Part shown: one piece after another, positions 11,382 through 22,802 of the stretch
How positions within the stretch are numbered: the stretch's first letter is position 1
Layout of the letters: every line of letters starts with the position of its first letter
Source: Hirsutella rhossiliensis
Lineage: Eukaryota; Ascomycota; Sordariomycetes; Hypocreales; Ophiocordycipitaceae
Assembly (NCBI RefSeq): GCF_020360975.1
Contig: NW_025408669.1
Coordinates: forward strand, 6,696,001-6,760,000
Direction of reading: 5' to 3'
Length of the DNA: 64,000 bases
Made by a program: the position numbers and the translations under genes
The notes under the pieces: model-generated
Databases searched by the model: none
What the model was told of the DNA's origin: nothing
What the model saw: only the letters and a program-made list of their open reading frames with translations

Positions 11382-14300
11382 TCACTCACTCAAAGCCTGG
11401 AGAGCCTGCGTGAGGGTGACGACGCGCAAGCTACGGCCCCTCTTGAGCGGGCTGCCGGGGGCGGCGGCGGCGGCGGCGGCGGCGTCGGGGCCGCCAGTGC
11501 CGTTGTTGGTCGCGGTGGGGCTGCGGGCGTCGTCCCACTTGCGAAAGACGCGCTTGAGGTCGCGCGGGATGCCCTCGAGGACGACGCTCGAGACGGGGAC
11601 AAAGGGCCGGTCCTCGATGCCGGCGGCCAGGATGGCGTACTCCTGCGCAAAGTCGAGGGCGTTGCGGAACGAGGCGTACTGCGCGTTGGCGCGGCTGCCC
11701 ACGACGATGTACATTTCGAAGAAGGCGTCGAGGATGTAGATGCTCGACGGCGAGAGGTCGGCCTGGCCAAAGGGGCTCAGCTCGAGAATCTGCAACAAGA
11801 GGGGGGGTCCAAGTCAGTATACACGTCGCAAAAGGAAAAAAAAGGGGGGGGGGAGGGGAGCGAAAGCTGGCGCTCGTCAACAACTCACCTGCTGCTTGGA
11901 GTCTGCGTCGGAGCAAAACAGCCTGCTGCAGTACTTGTCGTAGTTGGGCTTCAGTCTCCAGTGATCGGCCGAGTGCGGCTTCGGCCCGCCGCCGCCAAAC
12001 AGGTCCCAAAACGACGCCGGCTCGGCCCCGTCCTCGTACTCGACGATCTCGCCCGTCAGAGTCAGGTCCATGCCCACCAGGCGCGCGCAGCTGACCTCGG
12101 CCACGTCGCTGCCCTTGCCCTTCCACAGAAAACACTTGCCCGCCTGCGCGATGAGGTACGTGAACCCGGAGCAGAGGCTCGCCGGCGCAAAATCGACCTC
12201 GTCAAAGGCCACCTGCCCCAGGTAAGCCCGCCCGCACAGCATGTTGGGCGCCAGCGAGTCGTACTTGTTGCTCGATCCGCGCCGCACAATCACGACGCCC
12301 CCCAGCGCCTGCATGAACTCGGCCGTCTCCTTGCCCTGGCGCAGCTTCACCAGCGTGCCGCCCAGGGACCGCGCCTCGCGCTGTACGAACAGCTGGGCGT
12401 CCTCGGCCGTCGCCTCGGGGACTTCGTCGCCCACCCAGAAATACACCTCAAACACCTTTTTGCCGGCTGCGTTGGTAAAGTTGTGTGCGCACACGTACAT
12501 CTCCTGCTCAAACAGGTCGCGCTCGTTCTGCGCCGACACCGGGACTTTCTTGCCGTCTCCGAAGATCTTGAACATGTGGAACCCCAGGCTGGTGATCTTA
12601 GCACCAGCTGGTGGCCGGTTCATCAGAATCTCGGCAGGGTCGACGCGCATTTCCTTCCGCGGACCCGGGGGACCGAAGAAGTCGGACAGCAGCATCGAGA
12701 CCTCGTTGACCGGTTTGGTGGGCGACCGCACGGGCGAGGCTATGGCCGGTGATGACTTGAGCCCGCCACCGGTTATACCGGACAGCGGTCGTGGCGCGCC
12801 TCGTGATTTAGGCCTTGGTGCTGTTGCCTCGGCCGCACTGGGCCCGTTGACTGGCTGTTCTGGCCCCGGGGGGGACTTGATGGGGGAGCCAGGCCGTGAC
12901 GAACGTGACGCTGTGCCCTTCATGGACGGCAGCGAGTCGCGGTCCCTCTTGTCAGGAGACGAGAGCGGCTCGGGCAGTGGCTGCTCGGGCAATTTGGTAG
13001 GAGACCTGGACCTGGTGCGCTGATGCGTAGATCCCGTCGACTCCTTGGGTGATCCAGGCTGAGAACGACCGTTCGGCGCGTCGTCCAAAAACCTTGACAT
13101 CCGCTTCACGTCAAGTTTCCTGGGAGAACTTGGCTGCGAGGCCTCCTCGGAACCCTGTTCAGCCTGACTAGGAGGCGACACCTGGCCCTCAGCATTCGTA
13201 CTGGGGCTCGCCGTCTGTTGGCGTAGGAGCAAAGGGCTCGCGGGTCCTGCTGTCCCCGTTCCGTTATTGGTCTTGGCCTCTACCTCGCCGAGCCCAATTT
13301 GCCCGCGGACAGCTGCCTGCGCCGCGACCTGCTGCTGTATCGACAGCGGTGCCGGCTTCTTTTTGGCAGGGACAGGGGGCTCTTGCTCCTTCTCTACTTC
13401 CGCTGGGCTGATCAGCGAGGCCCGTTCAGGCTCCTTGCTGATGGAGACGGGCGACTTTCGGTCTTCCTCTGCCTTTGGGTTGCCGCTCGGCAGCGCCCGC
13501 TTCGGCTCCTCGGATGTGGGGGCGGCAGACTGAGATGCCGCCGCCGGCGTCGTTGCCGAAGACCCGGTCGGGGCCTTTCTCCTGGGGCCACGAGCTCGGC
13601 CTTTGGTAATGTGAGTTAACTGAGGGCCGGGAGCACTCGGCTCCGACATGTCGCCGCCTCCCGAGCTCTGCTTCGGGCCAGAGCCGTTGGAACCCTGGCC
13701 GCCATTCGTAGCCATGGCAGGAGGTCCTCTAGCCAGCATGCCCGCCAAGGCTGGGTTGAATCGACCCGCGAGCTTGCCTCCGCCGCCACTCGCAACAGCA
13801 CGTTGCGGCTTAGGGTCTGGATTTGTCTCCTTTTGCCGCAGTGGAAAGTCTTCTGACTCAGGTGTAGGCTTCACGGCGTCCGTATCGCTAAGCTTACGTC
13901 CCGGCTTCTCAGGAGCAGGACTCTGGAAAGGCGGCGGCGTTTTGTTTGGAGACCTCAATGAGGAAGCAGACTGGCTAGACGTTCGCTTGAGCTCGGGCAA
14001 TGGCCTTGGAGAAGCCGACATCTTCCGCTCATCTTGCGCGGTGGTTTCCGTTGCCGTCTCACTCTTGGCGTCGCTATTCGACCTTGTCAGCTCGGCCCTC
14101 TTGACCAGGCCTTCGGGCAGTGGCTTTTCGTCGGCATTGGAGGAGCTTCTGCTCACACCCTTGCCCTCAGCCTGTGCTTTCTTGAAGTCCTCCCGCTTCT
14201 TCAGAATGGCCTCCTTGAACTCGTCTTTGCGCTCACCCTTGCGGGGCCCGTCGGTCAAATTTAGGGCCGCTTTCCCCCGGAGAATGTTATTCTTGAGCTC

Positions 14301-16364
14301 ATCCGGAGCGACGTAGTTTTGCGTCGTGGCCCTGCGTAGATTGCCAAACGCGTTTCTGAACTCGGGCTCCTTGTTCCTGGGGGCATCGGCGGCGGCCGGG
14401 CGCTGCCTCAAGTTGGCCCGGAAGTCCTTGTTGGGCGGAGTTTCGGGCTTGGGCTTGGGCTGTGGTGGGCGGGCGACTGACGGTCGCCGCCGCTCCGCCG
14501 TTGTAGCGGCTTGTTCATCACCAGACGACTTCTCTACCGGACTCTCGACATCCCTGGTGAGCGTCTTATCGACATGACTTGGCTTCGCCTGGTTCCCAAA
14601 CGCTGGCCGGCTCTGATTAGATGGTGGCGAGTAGATGCCGCCGAGCCCCGTAGGGTTGGTCTTGGCCGTCTCGCCCACGGGCGACTGCCGCATGAGCCCG
14701 CCGATGCTGACCTGGTGCTTGTGCGCGAGGCCCGGGGAACGAGATGCGTCGGCGCCGGACTTGTTGGCGCGCTCGGCCTTGGCCTTGTTGAGCTCGACCA
14801 TCCACGCTGGTTGAGACTGCGTCGGTTTCGGCGGCAGCTTGGGCGAGTCGGGCTTGTTCAAGGCATTCTCCAGCCAGCTGGATTTGGTAGGGCTCCAGCG
14901 CCGCGGGTCCATTGTCTTGGTCGGGGACACGGGCAGCGCGGCGTCGTCCTCTCGGCTCGGGGCGCGGTCCGAACCGGATGTCGAGTCTCTGTCGGCAGTA
15001 GTCTTGGAGGCGTCTTCCTGCTCAGCCTCTTCTTCTCCGTGCTTCGAGGTCGGCCTGCTCGAGCCCTGCGTGGGCGACCCGTTGCGCATTGCGCTCTGCG
15101 GTCGCGAACCGGCTTGCGAAGAGCCTCGGTCGTACGAGTTGCGGTTTGCGGCTACGGAGTCGGCGCGCGACAAACCTGGAGGGCTAGTAACACTCCATCG
15201 CTTGACGCTATCGCTTCGCTTCATCATGGCGCTCTGCACGAAGCCGCCCATACCTTTGGTCGGAGAGGCCGAGCGAATGGGGGATGTTCTGCCCGTTGGA
15301 GAAGTGACGGCTTGCTCAGCCAGAGGCTTGTCGTCGGCAGGGACCTCTTGGCGAGGAGGATTGAGCGAAACAGGAGAGCCGAGTCTGCCCTGGGTCGGCG
15401 AGGTGACGTCGTGGCGCGACGAAGGGCGTTCATTAGGCGTTTCGGCGGTCATGCCCGGCAGCTGGGCCTTGACGGGGCCCATGTCGAGGCGATCGTCATC
15501 TTCGACTTGGCTGCGTCTGTAGGCGGCAGACGCATGGCCCCGGTCGGCTGTCTGGCGAAACCAGGCAGGGTCCTTGGAGCCAAGAGACTGGGCTATCTGG
15601 TCCTTGGAAAAGGCCTGTTCGGTGGCCGAGGCGGGCTCCTGCGCTCCGGCAAGGGAGCGCTGGGTGGCATTCTGGGCGGCGAGCACGCTCAAGGGCCGAG
15701 CGCCAGCGCGGGAATTGGGACGCCTCTGCCACGACAAGGGTGAGGACCTGGCCGAGGGCGTGGATGCATCGACCTGCTTGGCCTCGGGCGCGTCGCCGGG
15801 GGCTTCGTTTTCCTTGACGGGCGAGCTGGACAGGGCCATGGGGATCGCGTCTGCGGGGGCATCGACGAAGGTGTCGCGAACGGCGGTGGGGGACTGGAGT
15901 TTGAGGGAGTCGGAGAGATGGGCGCTTCGACGCTTGGATCGGGGCGAGGGCGTGTTTACGGGAGAAGACTTTTGGGGCGAGATGGATCTGGCGCGTTCTG
16001 TGCGAGGCTGCAGGTTAGCGACTTGTCAACTGGCAGCGTTGCCCCTGTCCCTCCCCCGCTCCGGGCCTGACCTCGCACTGCCGCATAGGCAAGGAAGGGC
16101 ATGGATGGGCGAGAGGAACAAGACGGCGCAAAGACGGCTCGCCGGCCAGAGCGCCTCGGATCTTCCGCCAAGCTCGGGCATGGCACCGGGCTCTAGGGAC
16201 GGCGACGGCGACGGCGACGACAACTCACCTTCTCTCCTGGCCTGACGCTCGCGCTTGGCGGCGAGGAACTCCTCGAGTTCGCGGGCCCGCACCTCGTCGT
16301 CCTCGATTTGTTGGCCGCGCAGGCGCTCGACCTGCTCGAGGAACTGCGAGACCTCGTCCGACAT
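11382..16364 (-). CDS. DUF4045 and gelsolin-repeat protein
   Basis: Three exons on the minus strand: 16364-16229, 15997-11889 and 11789-11382, introns 231 and 99 nt; spliced length 1550 aa. The first exon encodes a short coiled-coil-like helix (FLEQVERLRGQQIEDDEVRA). A very long, Ser/Pro/Lys-rich disordered region follows with repeated SPTK/SPxK-like motifs, likely proline-directed phosphorylation sites. The C-terminal 400 residues hold gelsolin/villin-like repeats (GFHMFKIFGDGK; VYFWVGDEVPEA; GKCFLWKGKGS; YILDAFFEMYIVVG). This architecture is the fungal DUF4045 family. Actin binding or severing is expected from the repeats but is not shown. An alanine run in the last exon comes from a GCG/GCC triplet repeat near 11,460-11,485. 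The 231-nt first intron is long for this window but is the only junction that keeps both frames (RREE|RARSISPQK). Confidence 0.88.
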
Positions 16365-17064
16365 GGCTGAGCCGATGATGATGCTGTTTGGCTTGGCTGC
16401 TATCCGTTGGTTTGGCTCTCCCTCCTAGGAGAACATGGCATGACAATGCGACAATGGACGCGCGCGCACGCCGTTTGGAGGCCTAGAGTCGAGGTGCGTC
16501 CTTTATTTCTCCCAACGCGCCGCAGGGTTTTGGAGCAACAAGCTGGAAGCCAACTAAGCAAGACGCCCGCCCCGGCTCCCCGTGTCGGTCCTCGGGGGGC
16601 TAACATGGAAGTGCGGGGGCACGCACTAGGCTAGGCAGCAGAGGTATACTGAGTTAGCAAGGGCTACTACATTGCATCAGACGCCTAGCAGACAATACCT
16701 GCTGAACGATGGACGCTTAGCGTGTCGCAAGACGCCCCAGGACACTCGTGCCAGCTGCTGTATCAGCGCCCCCTCTCGTACACACGTTCGAGCCAAGGAA
16801 TGAGACGATTAATGCGGCTCGCATCGGGAGAAGGAGTAATTACTACGCGAGCCGCAGCTACCATTGCCGTGTTGCGTGTGTGCAGTGCAGTCTGTGGTGG
16901 AGCTTGGTGGTGCTTGCCACTCTCTGCACCCACCATCACATAGCATCATCTATCGCGTTAGGCTGGGCTTTACTCCGTAATAAGTTACGTGATGTCCTCT
17001 CGACGCGTCTCCGTCTCTGCCTCGCCATCCGCCGCGATTCATCACACCCCTTGTTTCCTGCCCC
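16365..17064. other. Intergenic: gelsolin-like gene promoter / ARL2 3' side
   Basis: Both flanking genes are on the minus strand, so this holds the promoter of the gelsolin-like gene and the 3' end of ARL2. No open frame here resembles a protein, and no RNA gene was recognised. Confidence 0.5.
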
Positions 17065-17902
17065 CTAATACAGAAAAAGCCGTTTCTTCGCGTCCGAAAC
17101 CACCCACGCAAGCCCCTCGTGCAGATTCGCTCCCGTCATGGCACTGCATCGCACGATATGCCACTGATGCGTCCGAATCTCGTCCAGCCGCAACGACTGT
17201 GTTCTTCCGTCAGCCTCGCCTCGCCTCGTCTCGCTCCTCACACCTGGATACTTACCGAGCCAATCTCCTGCTCATTCATGCATCCCTCGACGTCCGTCTT
17301 GTTGGCGAATATCAGCAAGCTCGCGCCGGCCAGACGCTGCCCTCCCGTGTCAGCAGCGTGTCCAGTTCTCTGTCTAAACTGACGACCAAGTCTCACCTCT
17401 TCCTGGAGTAGGCCGTGCAGCTCGTCCCTGCAATCCTGTATCCGCAGTCGATCTGTCGCGTCGACAACCCATATCAGCGCATCCGTCTTCTCAAAGTAGT
17501 TTCTCCAGTACGACCGCAGCGTCTTTTGGCCACCGACGTCCCCTGCCAGCCCGTTAGCACGCCCTCATCACGGCCGACATTGACCCAGCTTGTCGTTTCC
17601 TACAAATGTTGAGTTTATATCTACCCGCGCAATTAGCCTCAATGCCGACGACGCCGCTCTCCACCCACCGCACTCACCCATCGTAGTCAATCGTCTTGAT
17701 GATGAACCCCAGCGTCGGGCTGACTGTGTTGACGTCTTCTCCCATGATGCTCTTGACAATCGTCGTTTTCCCCGCATTGTCTAGACCTCTTGCTCCGTCG
17801 CCGTCAGTTGCTGCCGGGCCTCAAGGGGGGTCGGGAGGCCAACAGCATCAGGATTCTCATCTCCTTGTCCTTGAGACGAGCCTTGCGCAGGATCGACAAC
17901 AT
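17065..17902 (-). CDS. ARL2: ADP-ribosylation factor-like GTPase Arl2 (Cin4/Alp41 family)
   Basis: Six exons on the minus strand: 17902-17844, 17788-17678, 17620-17604, 17542-17397, 17336-17256 and 17196-17065. The introns are 55, 57, 61, 60 and 59 nt, and the protein is 181 aa, the family's usual length. The GTPase motifs are split by introns yet all in frame: P-loop GLDNAGKT; switch [15 protein letters not shown] switch II (the W codon itself is split); NKTD; and CSAMTG. It ends in LFLY, as fungal Arl2 proteins do. It starts MLSILRK, without the myristoylated Gly2 of Arf. Arl2 acts with tubulin cofactors C, D and E in folding and quality control of tubulin dimers. Exon 3 is only 17 nt (YKLNI plus parts of two codons). 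Intron 1 has a weak GTTGGC donor but a clear CTGAC branch-like site. No long uninterrupted frame exists, so the gene is easily missed. Confidence 0.93.
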
Positions 17903-18479
17903 CTTCGTCTTCTGCCTCTCACATGTATTCCGAGTAGGGAATCAGTAACATGGAGAAATTACCCGGCACTCGAAACGTAAGTCGGTCGGACTTCAAATGG
18001 TGGAGGAATCGAAAATGCAAGACGACGCTTATTCAGACACACACGTGCCGCTGCACTGTAGTACTCGAGCCTCGACAACCCACAATCGACCGACGCTCGC
18101 ATTCATTCCGCGCACCAAGATTCACAGCCCACGCTTTGTGCACTTTGGCCCAAGCATAGCTCCAGGCCACACTGGAAACCTTTTCAATTGCTCTTCTTGA
18201 CGAGACTAATGTAGAGTCGTAGACCAACATGCGTAGCGACCCTTCACTCTCACGCCTTTACTTCTCCCACGGCACATGGCTCATTCAAATGTGCCTTTTC
18301 CGAAGGTCATCGCCCAACTCCGTCGTTCTCGCCGTGCTCCCTGGTGAGCAAATCTGCAAAACATCAAGATCAAACAACAACGAACCCAAGTCGACCCAAT
18401 AAGTGGCATCGAGCAGCGGTACGTGCTTCGGGATGACGCACGAACCCCCCAATCCCGATACGTCGCCGAGCTGTCTTGC
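17903..18479. other. Intergenic: ARL2 promoter / GNAT gene 3' side
   Basis: No supported gene. It should contain the ARL2 promoter (minus strand) and the 3' end of the GNAT-like gene. The short open frames show no family resemblance. Confidence 0.5.
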
Positions 18480-20192
18480 TCAACGAGTCCCCTCTCTGAT
18501 CGCCGACGTCTCCTGGGCCGCAAACTCCCAGAGCACGAGGTCGAGCCATTTGGACTGGTGGCCCTGATCCGTCTTGATCGCGTCCCGCAGGTGGGCGACC
18601 TCTTGAAAGTTAAACTTGCTCAGCATTTCCGCGCGCCACTTGTACTCTGTCTGCACCTTGCTCGCGCAAAACACCTCGACGTAAAGTCGAGCATACTGCC
18701 GGCCGTTTCGGTCCACGGGATGCTCGTATATGCGCGCCGGGTTGGCGCACTTCCACTCATAGTCAATGATGCTGCGATGACGGGGTGACAGGGAAAGCAG
18801 GATCCTGTCTAGCAGCGCAGTGCCATACGACTTTTGCCGGTATTCGGGATGGACAAGCACCCGCACCTGAGCACTGTATCGGGACCCAGGGCATCGAAGC
18901 TGTGGGAAGCCAAGACGAACCTCGGTTACCAACGCGAACCCAACAATAGGCGGTGGAGGGCTTGGCCGAGTCTTCTTGAACTCGATGTACTCTCGGTACG
19001 CTCGGTCCGAGTTTGGAGGCCACTTGGACCGGTCCATCATGTCCTCCTCCATGGGGACAGCAACGATGAAGGGCCTTATGGTCTGCTGGCAGCGCTTAGA
19101 AATCCAATCGACGTCGGTCGAGTCGATGACCTTTGAGTCGAATATCTGCGGGAAGGCCGCTGTCGACCCCTCCAGGTTGATGATGTTGGCGATTTGCGAA
19201 AAGTCCTCTTGCCGGGCCGGGCGTAGAATGCAGTGCGCATTCGGCCATGCGTCTTCTTCAGGATACGGAGCTGCCACAGCTGCCATGGCCTCCTCAGTTT
19301 GCTGGCGTGAAGCCAACAGGTGCTCGGCCAGCCTTTGCCGGCTCGTCAGCTCTCGGACTATCTGTAGTCCAGAAGTCATGTTCATCTGTCGCCAGCCTAT
19401 GTCCTTGTGGTCTCGATATGGGCCCTGGATGGCGCTTTGAAGTGTCTCTGGATATTCTATGGCGGGAAGAAACTTGCCCGTGCATGAATCCAGCTCATGT
19501 TGACATGAAGCCAACAGACTCACTTTAAAGGGCCGATATGCGGCAGCCGGGGGCGTTACCAGACCCTTGAACCAGCCTCCGATGAGTTCGTCTTCTTCAG
19601 CTCTTGCAGAGAGGGGAGAGCCAGTGGCCTCGAATTCCAGGCCGGCGTCGCGCAGAGAAGCAACACCATGGGGGTCAACGGTGATTGAACCGGCCTTTTC
19701 CCCCGTCTCAACCTCGATGTCACTCACGTCCCATGTGGAGATGCTGCGCTGTGGTCCCTGATGGATGGAAGCTCTTGCGGCTGCAGGAGACTTGACAATT
19801 GGCTGCCCTCGAGAACTCTCGGAATTGGCGTGTTTGAAAAATGTTTCGTCCATCTCCGGTGTAGTGTCTTCTGCAGCAAGAAACGCTTGCTGATCCGAAG
19901 TGTGGCCTCGGGGTTTTTCGAGGCCTGGAAAGGGCGGGGCTTGCGCAAGAAGGCCATGACGATCGGACGTTGGCTCCACCTTGCACGATGTGGCAGAAGC
20001 CTTGAGCTCGGAGGGAGCGAGATGGGAAGAGGCCGAGCGCTGCTGCGATGGCTTTGGGTTGACGGGGCTCGCGGGGGCTTGGAACAACTGTTGCGGGCTG
20101 AAAGATGGAGCGAGCCAGTCTCTCATCGCACCGCAGTGCCTCTCGATGTCATCGTCAGGAGGACGACGGCTGTGGATAGGCCAAGCAGGCAT
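18480..20192 (-). CDS. GNAT-fold acetyltransferase-like protein, fungal-specific
   Basis: The open frame from ATG 20192 to stop 18480 encodes 570 aa; the codon at 20237 that would extend it is TTG, so 20192 is preferred. The N-terminal 230 residues are polar and disordered (short PxP/S-rich, starting MPAWPIHSRR). The C-terminal 230 residues look like a GNAT domain: CILRPARQEDFSQIANIINLE is the usual first strand-helix, PIVGFALVTEV a central strand, and VRVLVHPEYRQKSYGTALLDRIL the acetyl-CoA-binding motif A. The acceptor substrate is unknown. A 51-nt stretch (19473-19523) starts with GTGAGT and ends in AG, is a multiple of three, and may be a spliced intron; removing it would give 553 aa. I do not recognise a named yeast orthologue. 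Confidence 0.8.
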   Translation of the reverse strand: MPAWPIHSRRPPDDDIERHCGAMRDWLAPSFSPQQLFQAPASPVNPKPSQQRSASSHLAPSELKASATSCKVEPTSDRHGLLAQAPPFPGLEKPRGHTSDQQAFLAAEDTTPEMDETFFKHANSESSRGQPIVKSPAAARASIHQGPQRSISTWDVSDIEVETGEKAGSITVDPHGVASLRDAGLEFEATGSPLSARAEEDELIGGWFKGLVTPPAAAYRPFKVSLLASCQHELDSCTGKFLPAIEYPETLQSAIQGPYRDHKDIGWRQMNMTSGLQIVRELTSRQRLAEHLLASRQQTEEAMAAVAAPYPEEDAWPNAHCILRPARQEDFSQIANIINLEGSTAAFPQIFDSKVIDSTDVDWISKRCQQTIRPFIVAVPMEEDMMDRSKWPPNSDRAYREYIEFKKTRPSPPPPIVGFALVTEVRLGFPQLRCPGSRYSAQVRVLVHPEYRQKSYGTALLDRILLSLSPRHRSIIDYEWKCANPARIYEHPVDRNGRQYARLYVEVFCASKVQTEYKWRAEMLSKFNFQEVAHLRDAIKTDQGHQSKWLDLVLWEFAAQETSAIREGTR

Positions 20193-21060
20193 CTTGGAAG
20201 AAGGACTTGGGGTTGAAAGGTAATTGGGGATGGTCAAAGAAGGCTGCGCGTGTTGGACAAGTGTGGAAGAAACATGCCACGGAAGGAAGAGAAGGCATCC
20301 GAGGGCTGGAGTGAAGGGTGCGCAGGGCTATAGCGGTACCAGCAGTTGCCGTGGCAGTTGGCTTTTATCTGGTAGGTGCGTGTTGTTGTTGCCTTGGGCG
20401 GTGAGAGGCTGAAGAAACTTGATGCCTGAGGTCGGAAAGCTGCAACTCATCTATGGTCAGGGGAGAAGCTCCTGCCTCGGTGGCTTGGGTACATTCTGGA
20501 AGTCTTCTGACGACACACGTGAGAAGTTCTTGGCTGCAACCTGGCCGTGACCTCCTCTGATGCGGAGTCCAGATTGCAGAGACTGAATATGGTTGAAGGA
20601 GAGCTACAGTGATAGACACTGTTTTGATCGATGACCGAGACTCGGCTGACCAAATGCTTCCTGCAGGAATGCCATCCTGCCTGTCCTTTCGAGGTCAAAC
20701 GCCATCTCTCATCGCCAACGGACTGGAGTCACTGGACAGTCAGAGGAGGCTCCAGAGTCCAGACCCGGAGCTGCGGCTCTCAACTTGGCTGTGTTAACCA
20801 CCACGAGCCTGTGGGCTGAGCCGGCCTCGTTTGGACAAAGGCGGCCAGCAATCTGGGCTCGGCCATACCGCCGACTCACTTGCTCGACCTTGATTTACAC
20901 ACGGCCTATACAGTTGACGAGTGAATCGAGTACCCACAATTCGACAACGACCCAACTGGTCATTGAGGCTCTGATGACACAGTGAGCAATAGCTGATCCA
21001 CTCAGGGCAAATGGGCTGGCCCGGCGTGGCCCAATGGCATCCCGTCAACGCTCAGGTCCA
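20193..21060. other. Intergenic: GNAT gene promoter and tRNA upstream region
   Basis: No protein gene supported. A 14-nt copy of the tRNA 5' segment lies at 21024-21037, 41 bases upstream of its counterpart inside the tRNA; it lacks the rest of the tRNA and is a fragment only. Confidence 0.5.
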
Positions 21061-21152
21061 GGCCGCGTGGCCCAATGGTTAGGGCGCTAGATTTCGGTTG
21101 CTCCGTCTCTGATTTCCTCTAGAGATTCCAGGTTCGACTCCTGGCGTGGTCG
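21061..21152 (+). tRNA. tRNA-Arg (anticodon TCG) with a 19-nt intron
   Basis: A full cloverleaf can be drawn. The acceptor stem is ggccgcg with cgtggtc (two G-U pairs) and discriminator G. The D stem is gccc/gggc around aatggtta. The anticodon stem is ctaga/tctag with loop TT-TCG-G..C, so the anticodon is TCG at 21094-21096. The intron is 21098-21116, one base 3' of the anticodon as is canonical, and is removed by the tRNA endonuclease. The variable loop is agatt, and the T arm is ccagg-TTCGACT-cctgg with the B box. It decodes CGA. Confidence 0.92.
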
Positions 21153-21600
21153 CAGCTGCTGAGTGGACGCGAGGATTTACTTTTTGATCGTCAAGCCGGC
21201 GATTTGGAGTCTTGGTGTGTCTACGGCTCAACCTGGTGTAAGTAGTGGGGAACCAGGCCGGGTACATGGGCGCCTATTTGGTCTGCAAAGCGGCCGTCTT
21301 CGAATGCGATTCTTATCTGGACTTGCTTCGGGGCAATCCTTCCACCATTTTTTATCAGTTTTCCCTCATCCCACACTACTGTGCCGCGCGAGTACAGAAA
21401 TTAACAAGCCACCGAAACCGAACCCCGCCTTGTACCTCCGCAAGCCGACATCGGCTGTCGCTTATCGTCGCAACCCCTGCCGCCGCAACCCCTGCCCCGT
21501 GGAAAGCCGACTTGGATATCTTGGAGACGGGCGGTCAACCTCATCTTTCCCCCACCGTCGAGGACAACCCTTTGCCGCCTGCGCGCGCGACCCCTCAACC
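21153..21600. other. Intergenic: sideroflexin promoter and leader
   Basis: No gene supported. A small tandem duplication (cgcaacccctgccgc and a near copy) lies at about 21,469-21,500. The leader just before the ATG at 21601 is C-rich, as usual for this genome. Confidence 0.5.
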
Positions 21601-22802
21601 ATGTCGTCCTCGCTACCGGGCAATCGCGAACTGCCCGTGTCGCAGTACGACTTGAGCACCTACCTGGGCCGGGTGCGCCATGCAATTGGCTTGACGGATC
21701 CCAGGTGAGAAAGGACATTGACCGTCACAGTGATTCCGGAAGGACGTTTCGGTGGACGAGGAGAGAAGCAGTCGCTGATCAAGACTTCCAGCACCCTCTT
21801 TGCTGGACATGCTGGGCTCGAGAGGGCGAAGCAGCTCGTCACCGACTACAAGACGGGCAAGACGCTGCACATGACGCCCGAGCTTTGGCAGGCCAAGAAG
21901 GTTGTCGACTCGACGCTTCACCCAGGTATATGCACACTGGTCCACGCGCACTGCACCCACGCTCTGACGCTGCATCAGACACGGGCGAGCCCGTCTTCCT
22001 GCCCTTTCGCATGTCATGCTTCGTCATCACCAACCTCATTGTCACGGCCGGCATGCTCCAGCCCGGGCTGCAGACCGGAGGCACCATTGCATGGCAAGTG
22101 GCCAATCAGTCGGTCAACGTGGCCGTCAACAGCGCCAACGCAAACAAGTCGTCGCCCATGACAACGGCCATGCTGGCCAAGTCGTACGTCGTCGCCGTCA
22201 CGGCCTCGTGCTCCGTCGCCCTCGGCCTGAACCAACTGGTCCCGCGGCTGCGCGTCTCGGACGGCGCCCGCAACATCCTCAAGCGCCTCGTGCCCTTTGC
22301 CGCCGTCGCCTCGGCCGGCGCCCTCAACGCCTACCTCATGCGCCGCGGCGAGATTGAGGCGGGTATCGACGTGCGGCCCGTGCTGTCCGACGAGGAGAAG
22401 CGCAGGCTGCAGGCTGAGGGCAAGTCGGAGCGGGACGTGCCGTCGCTGGGCAAGAGCCGCAAGGCGGCCAAGCTGGCCGTGTACGAAACGGCCGCCAGCC
22501 GTGTCTTCAACAGCAGCCCCGTCATGGTTATTCCGCCCATGCTCCTCTACTACATGCAGCACAAGCAGGCCTGGTACCGGAACCTGATGGACCGGGAATG
22601 GGTCAGGGCCAGGCCGCGGGTGGCGACGACGATACCCATCGGCATCAACCTTGGGCTGATTGCGGCGACGGCCTTTGCGGTGCTGCCCCTGGCGCTCGCC
22701 GTCTTCCCGCAGCAGCAGCAGATTTCGGCCGACAGCCTCGAGGACGAGTTTCACGGCCAGGGCGGCTCCAATGGCAAAGTCTGGTTCAACCGCGGTCTTT
22801 AA
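21601..22802 (+). CDS. FSF1: Sideroflexin, mitochondrial amino-acid/serine transporter family
   Basis: Three exons, 21601-21704, 21792-21925 and 21979-22802 (introns 87 and 53 nt), coding 353 aa. Family hallmarks are present in order: an N-terminal soluble segment (LSTYLGRVRHAIGLTDP); AGLERAKQLV; the HPDTGE motif created exactly at the second splice junction; the NQSVNVAVNSANAN asparagine-rich helix; and several hydrophobic segments, including SYVVAVTASCSVALGLNQLVPRL, PVMVIPPMLLYYM and NLGLIAATAFAVLPLALAVF. Sideroflexins sit in the inner mitochondrial membrane; human SFXN1 imports serine for one-carbon metabolism and yeast Fsf1 is the homologue. The ATG at 21601 opens directly onto the conserved N-terminus. 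The first intron has its acceptor at TTCCAG; other AGs inside it break the frame. Confidence 0.94.

Noticed and set aside
14511..15743. 410-aa + strand open frame opposite the gelsolin-like gene
   Set aside because: Antisense shadow; Arg/Gly/Leu-rich with no domain. The minus strand frame is continuous with conserved ends.
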